DNA from: Psoroptes ovis
Lineage: Eukaryota; Arthropoda; Arachnida; Sarcoptiformes; Psoroptidae
Direction: 5' to 3'
Length of the DNA stretch: 64,000 bases
NCBI GenBank assembly: GCA_002943765.1
Contig: PQWQ01000001.1
Location: 2,267,501-2,331,500, forward strand
Shown here: positions 61,313-64,000 of the stretch, piece by piece
Numbering within the stretch: position 1 is the first letter of the stretch
How the letters are laid out: each line of letters starts with the position of its first letter
Notes under the pieces: generated by a model
Told to the model about the DNA's origin: nothing
Seen by the model: the letters and a program-made list of their open reading frames with translations, nothing else
Database searches by the model: none
Made by a program: the position numbers and the translations under genes

Positions 61313-61435
61313 GGCGCGGTGTCGCAGGCAATTATGGTTGCAGCTCGATCGATCCGCAATGCTAGTAAATTCTTCACCAAAACAATGAAAAAGGCTACCG
61401 AGCAAAGACGTGAAAATGGCAAAGTCGAAGGCTAA
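61313..61435 (+). CDS. Candidate terminal exon in an isolated GC-rich patch
   Basis: After a TTCACAG acceptor-like site (ending 61312), 40 codons read open in phase 0 to TAA 61433-61435. The translation starts GAVSQAIMVAARSIRNASKF and ends RRENGKVEG. Codons such as GCG, TCG, CGC and ACC are rare elsewhere in the window, and GC content is near half, against roughly a quarter around it. The AAxSIxxA helix pattern vaguely recalls I/LWEQ (talin/Hip1) modules, but the match is too short to call. Upstream exons were not found. Confidence 0.3.
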   Translation, partial: GAVSQAIMVAARSIRNASKFFTKTMKKATEQRRENGKVEG

Positions 61436-62399
61436 AGAGTTATTAAATATATTCAAAGGGTTATTAAGTAAAGTGAAAAAAACCATTATGGTTGAAAATC
61501 CTTGAATTTTTATTTGAATTTCAAGTGTCAAATTATTATTATTTTTTCCAAAAATAATAGTATCATCATTATTCGTGAAAAAAATTAGTCAATGAAATCA
61601 TTTGAGTATCTAAATATTCAAACATACACATATAGAAATGCGAGTTTCAATTTTAAATTAACAATAATAAAAAAAATGAACAGATTCTGTTTCGAGTGCA
61701 TTTTATTTTATTCATTTAAATTTGTGGGTTTTAACCCTATTATTATTACCATTATTGTTATTATTACCATCATGATCACACAAACAATGCGAAAAATCTC
61801 GAGGGAAATTTTCATTTTGTTAAAAATGGAAATATATCCTTTCAAAATACACACACATTCTTTATCATCAGTGTTATTTTATGTGTTTTATTCTCTGCTT
61901 GAATTAAATTCAAACTAGATTCAATTCAATTTCCATTCATAATTCTATTCGAAATACAATAGCGGTTTCTCGATACAATAAAATAAAACCAAAAAACACA
62001 TTTGAATGGTGTGAATGAATGGATTTTTTCCTTCTTCATTTTTTGAAATAAAAACCCATTCACCAAATGAAAAAATTCAATTTTTAGATTTATTCAAATC
62101 TTCTATTGTTCGTAAATGATTATCATTATTATTTCTTCTTTTATTCAGCTGTGAATATCGATTATTATCAATTATTCTTTGGTTTTGAATAGCTAATTCT
62201 TAATCGCTTGAATTTGATTCACATCTTTGATGACTACCCATAAAATGTTGGGTTCACCGCAAAGCATTTTAAAGCTATTTTGATCAGTCATTTCAAAGTT
62301 TAAGCATTCAAAGTGTTAATTCACAGTTCATTTTCGGCTATTTCAAGATATTTTCCGCTGAAAAAATTTTCCATGTTGCTCGATGATTGATGTGAATTC

Positions 62400-62428
<29 letters not shown>
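62400..62428. repeat. Poly(A) run, 29 bases
   Basis: This is an uninterrupted A homopolymer with no retrotransposed gene copy recognisable in front of it. Confidence 0.9.
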
Positions 62429-62430
<2 letters not shown>

Positions 62431-62845
62431 ATCTTACGATCAATTAATTTTCGCTATTCTAAATATCAAGAAGTTATGATTAACCTTTCGAAAAAAACTT
62501 TATGAAAATAATTAAAGGAATTTCAGAAGGTCGAAATGCTCCAGAAGAAAATGGTAAAAGTGCCAAGTTTCTCAAAGAAAAATTTTCACCTCAATAACTT
62601 GATAACCAAGTTATTCACAAGTTTATTTTTCTTAATAATCAGCTCTTCATTATGAAAATATTCATTCTTAATAGAGTAATGCTAGCTTTAGAAACTTTTA
62701 ATCAAAAGAACAGAAATATCTTCAAGGCAATTTAAGTGCGAAAAACAACAACAACAATAATAATAATGATACATAATTAAGCCATTTGAAGCTGGTGATA
62801 ATTCTTAAAGTCAACGAAAATCATTGTTAACCAAAACTTGAGTCT

Positions 62846-62871
62846 TAATAATAATAATAATAATAATAATA
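62846..62871. repeat. AAT microsatellite
   Basis: This run of about eight AAT/TAA units has the same motif as at 53765-53796. Confidence 0.9.
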
Positions 62872-63710
62872 TTCATAACAATACGATAACATCTTAATGA
62901 TCTTTTTTTCACTGCTAAAAAATTCTTATAAATTCTTACGATTTCATTGTTTTTTTTTCGTTCTCCCCCACATTCACCACCCACCAACACTAAGAATTTC
63001 AAAACAATAATGGACAATATAATGATTCTGGGTGAAAAAATATCCAAAAATTTCATTTCATTATGTTTGATTGTTGTGTTCGTTGTATTCAAGTGTGATG
63101 AAATGTATTTTTTACATTTGAAATTCATTCCAAATTCATTCAATTGTTGTTGTTGATTATTTTCAATTTAAAATTTGAGAATATTTCTTTAAATTTCTTT
63201 GAGAAAAAAAAATGGAAAAATTTTCAAACAACATTAAGCAAAAAAAGAGAAAAACAATGAAAACGTTATATTTTCGCCAGAAAACAATCCTAAATGTAAT
63301 GAAGAATCAGATTTTTCTCCTTATTTCTCTTGGCCTAAATTATTATTATATCTCTATGAGAATGTTTCATTAATATTTTGATTCTTTGATGATATTTTTA
63401 TTTTTCTATCTTCATTTTCCGCTAACCGAATGTGAATAGAATTTGATTTTGATGTTACCATCTTATCTCAATGTAAAAATCGGAAAAGTATATAATATTT
63501 GAAATAATATAAAGGAATGAACCAAGAAAAAATAAAATAAAATTCTGGGCATAAAAAATCGCAAATCGTGCAAAATTCTTTGAAAAAAAATAAAATAAAA
63601 AGGAAAATAGAGAACCTTTGCTTTCAATTGAAATAAGAGAAAAAATCTTATTTATATTTTCACAAACTAAAGATGAAAAACATCGAAACAAATGATAATT
63701 TACATTTAGA

Positions 63711-63789
63711 TGGTTGTCCGAAAATTTCATTCAGGTTCATGTATGTGATCCGTACAAAAAAAACCGAACGAACTTTTCGAACAATTCAA
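63711..63789. mobile_element. Mariner-type miniature element
   Basis: The left end is TGGTTGTCCGAAAATTTCAT and the right end GAACGAACTTTTCGAACAAT. The element is about 79 bp and is the rightmost member of the family in this window. Confidence 0.72.
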
Positions 63790-64000
63790 ATAATATAATT
63801 TTCAATGATGTTTTTTTCGAAAAAAAAGGAAATACAAAATTTAATATATATTGAAAAAGAAAATTACAAAAATAAGATATTTTTGAAGCGAAAATTCTTC
63901 GGTAAAATCGTAACCCAGAAAAAAAAATTTGAAACGATTTCGGAATAATAATATAATTTCATCGTAATTTAAGTTTCATTAATTCTTCAATGTTCGTTCG

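Larger units (their letters stand above)
59370..64000. other. AT-rich right end of the window
   Basis: No gene is firmly recognised here. The interval includes two candidate coding segments (60137-60367 and 61313-61435), a 29-A run (62400-62428), an AAT microsatellite (62846-62871) and a mariner-type miniature element at 63711-63789. A frame on each strand near 62.9-63.1 kb begins with a signal-peptide-like hydrophobic stretch; they overlap each other and at most one can be real. Confidence 0.45.

Noticed and set aside
62811..63143. Minus-strand 110-codon frame with an internal signal-like segment
   Set aside because: Its end is an AAT microsatellite translated as poly-Ile, and a similarly plausible frame exists on the opposite strand.
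1..64000. CRISPR arrays, bacterial operons, integrated bacterial genes
   Set aside because: No regularly spaced repeats, Shine-Dalgarno-led gene strings or bacterial gene families were seen; the content is eukaryotic throughout.

Overview
The window looks like nuclear DNA from a small-genome arthropod, most likely an acariform mite. The DNA is very AT-rich (I estimate three quarters A+T by eye). It carries a eukaryotic rDNA unit, and the housekeeping genes have introns of only 64-68 bp. ATC/AAT trinucleotide runs are everywhere, and the proteins are rich in Asn and Gln. The mite assignment is inference; a search with the 18S or ITS sequence would settle it.

Layout. Positions 1-2617 hold the 5' part of a ribosomal RNA unit on the minus strand: the end of ITS2, 5.8S, ITS1 and a complete 18S. 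Positions 2618-4350 are external spacer with a strong inverted repeat and a 78-bp imperfect tandem repeat. Positions 4357-7155 are a graveyard of LTR retrotransposons in which Ty3/gypsy, Ty1/copia and BEL/Pao pol fragments lie end to end. A non-autonomous hAT element with a perfect 8-bp target duplication follows at 7643-7829; a near-identical copy lies at 59175-59361.

Positions 8099-10004 hold a tight housekeeping cluster: SDHC (plus), the Pol II subunit RPB4 (minus) and COX6C (plus). SDHC and RPB4 converge; RPB4 and COX6C diverge from a shared 371-bp promoter region. After it come an orphan Lys/Ser-rich single-pass membrane protein (11841-13328, minus) and 12 kb with no recognisable gene. 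Then comes a four-exon ETS transcription factor of the SPDEF/Ets98B type, with a Pointed domain and an ETS domain (25332-28638, plus).

From 29790 to at least 48342 the minus strand carries a ninein-like centrosomal coiled-coil gene. I joined eight exons with fully compatible splice phases. One intron is about 11.6 kb and holds a foldback MITE and small plus-strand open frames. From about 45.6 kb to the end lies a cluster of roughly 80-100 bp mariner-type miniature elements. The right end also holds a candidate two-exon secreted-peptide gene (58291-59079, plus) and a canonical G-quadruplex motif about 380 bp upstream of it. A GC-rich terminal-exon-like segment lies at 61313-61435.

Functionally, SDHC and COX6C serve mitochondrial respiration and RPB4 serves transcription. 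The ETS factor and the ninein-like gene are larger developmental or cytoskeletal genes set in long AT-rich flanks. No tRNA, CRISPR array, bacterial-type operon or complete autonomous transposon was found.
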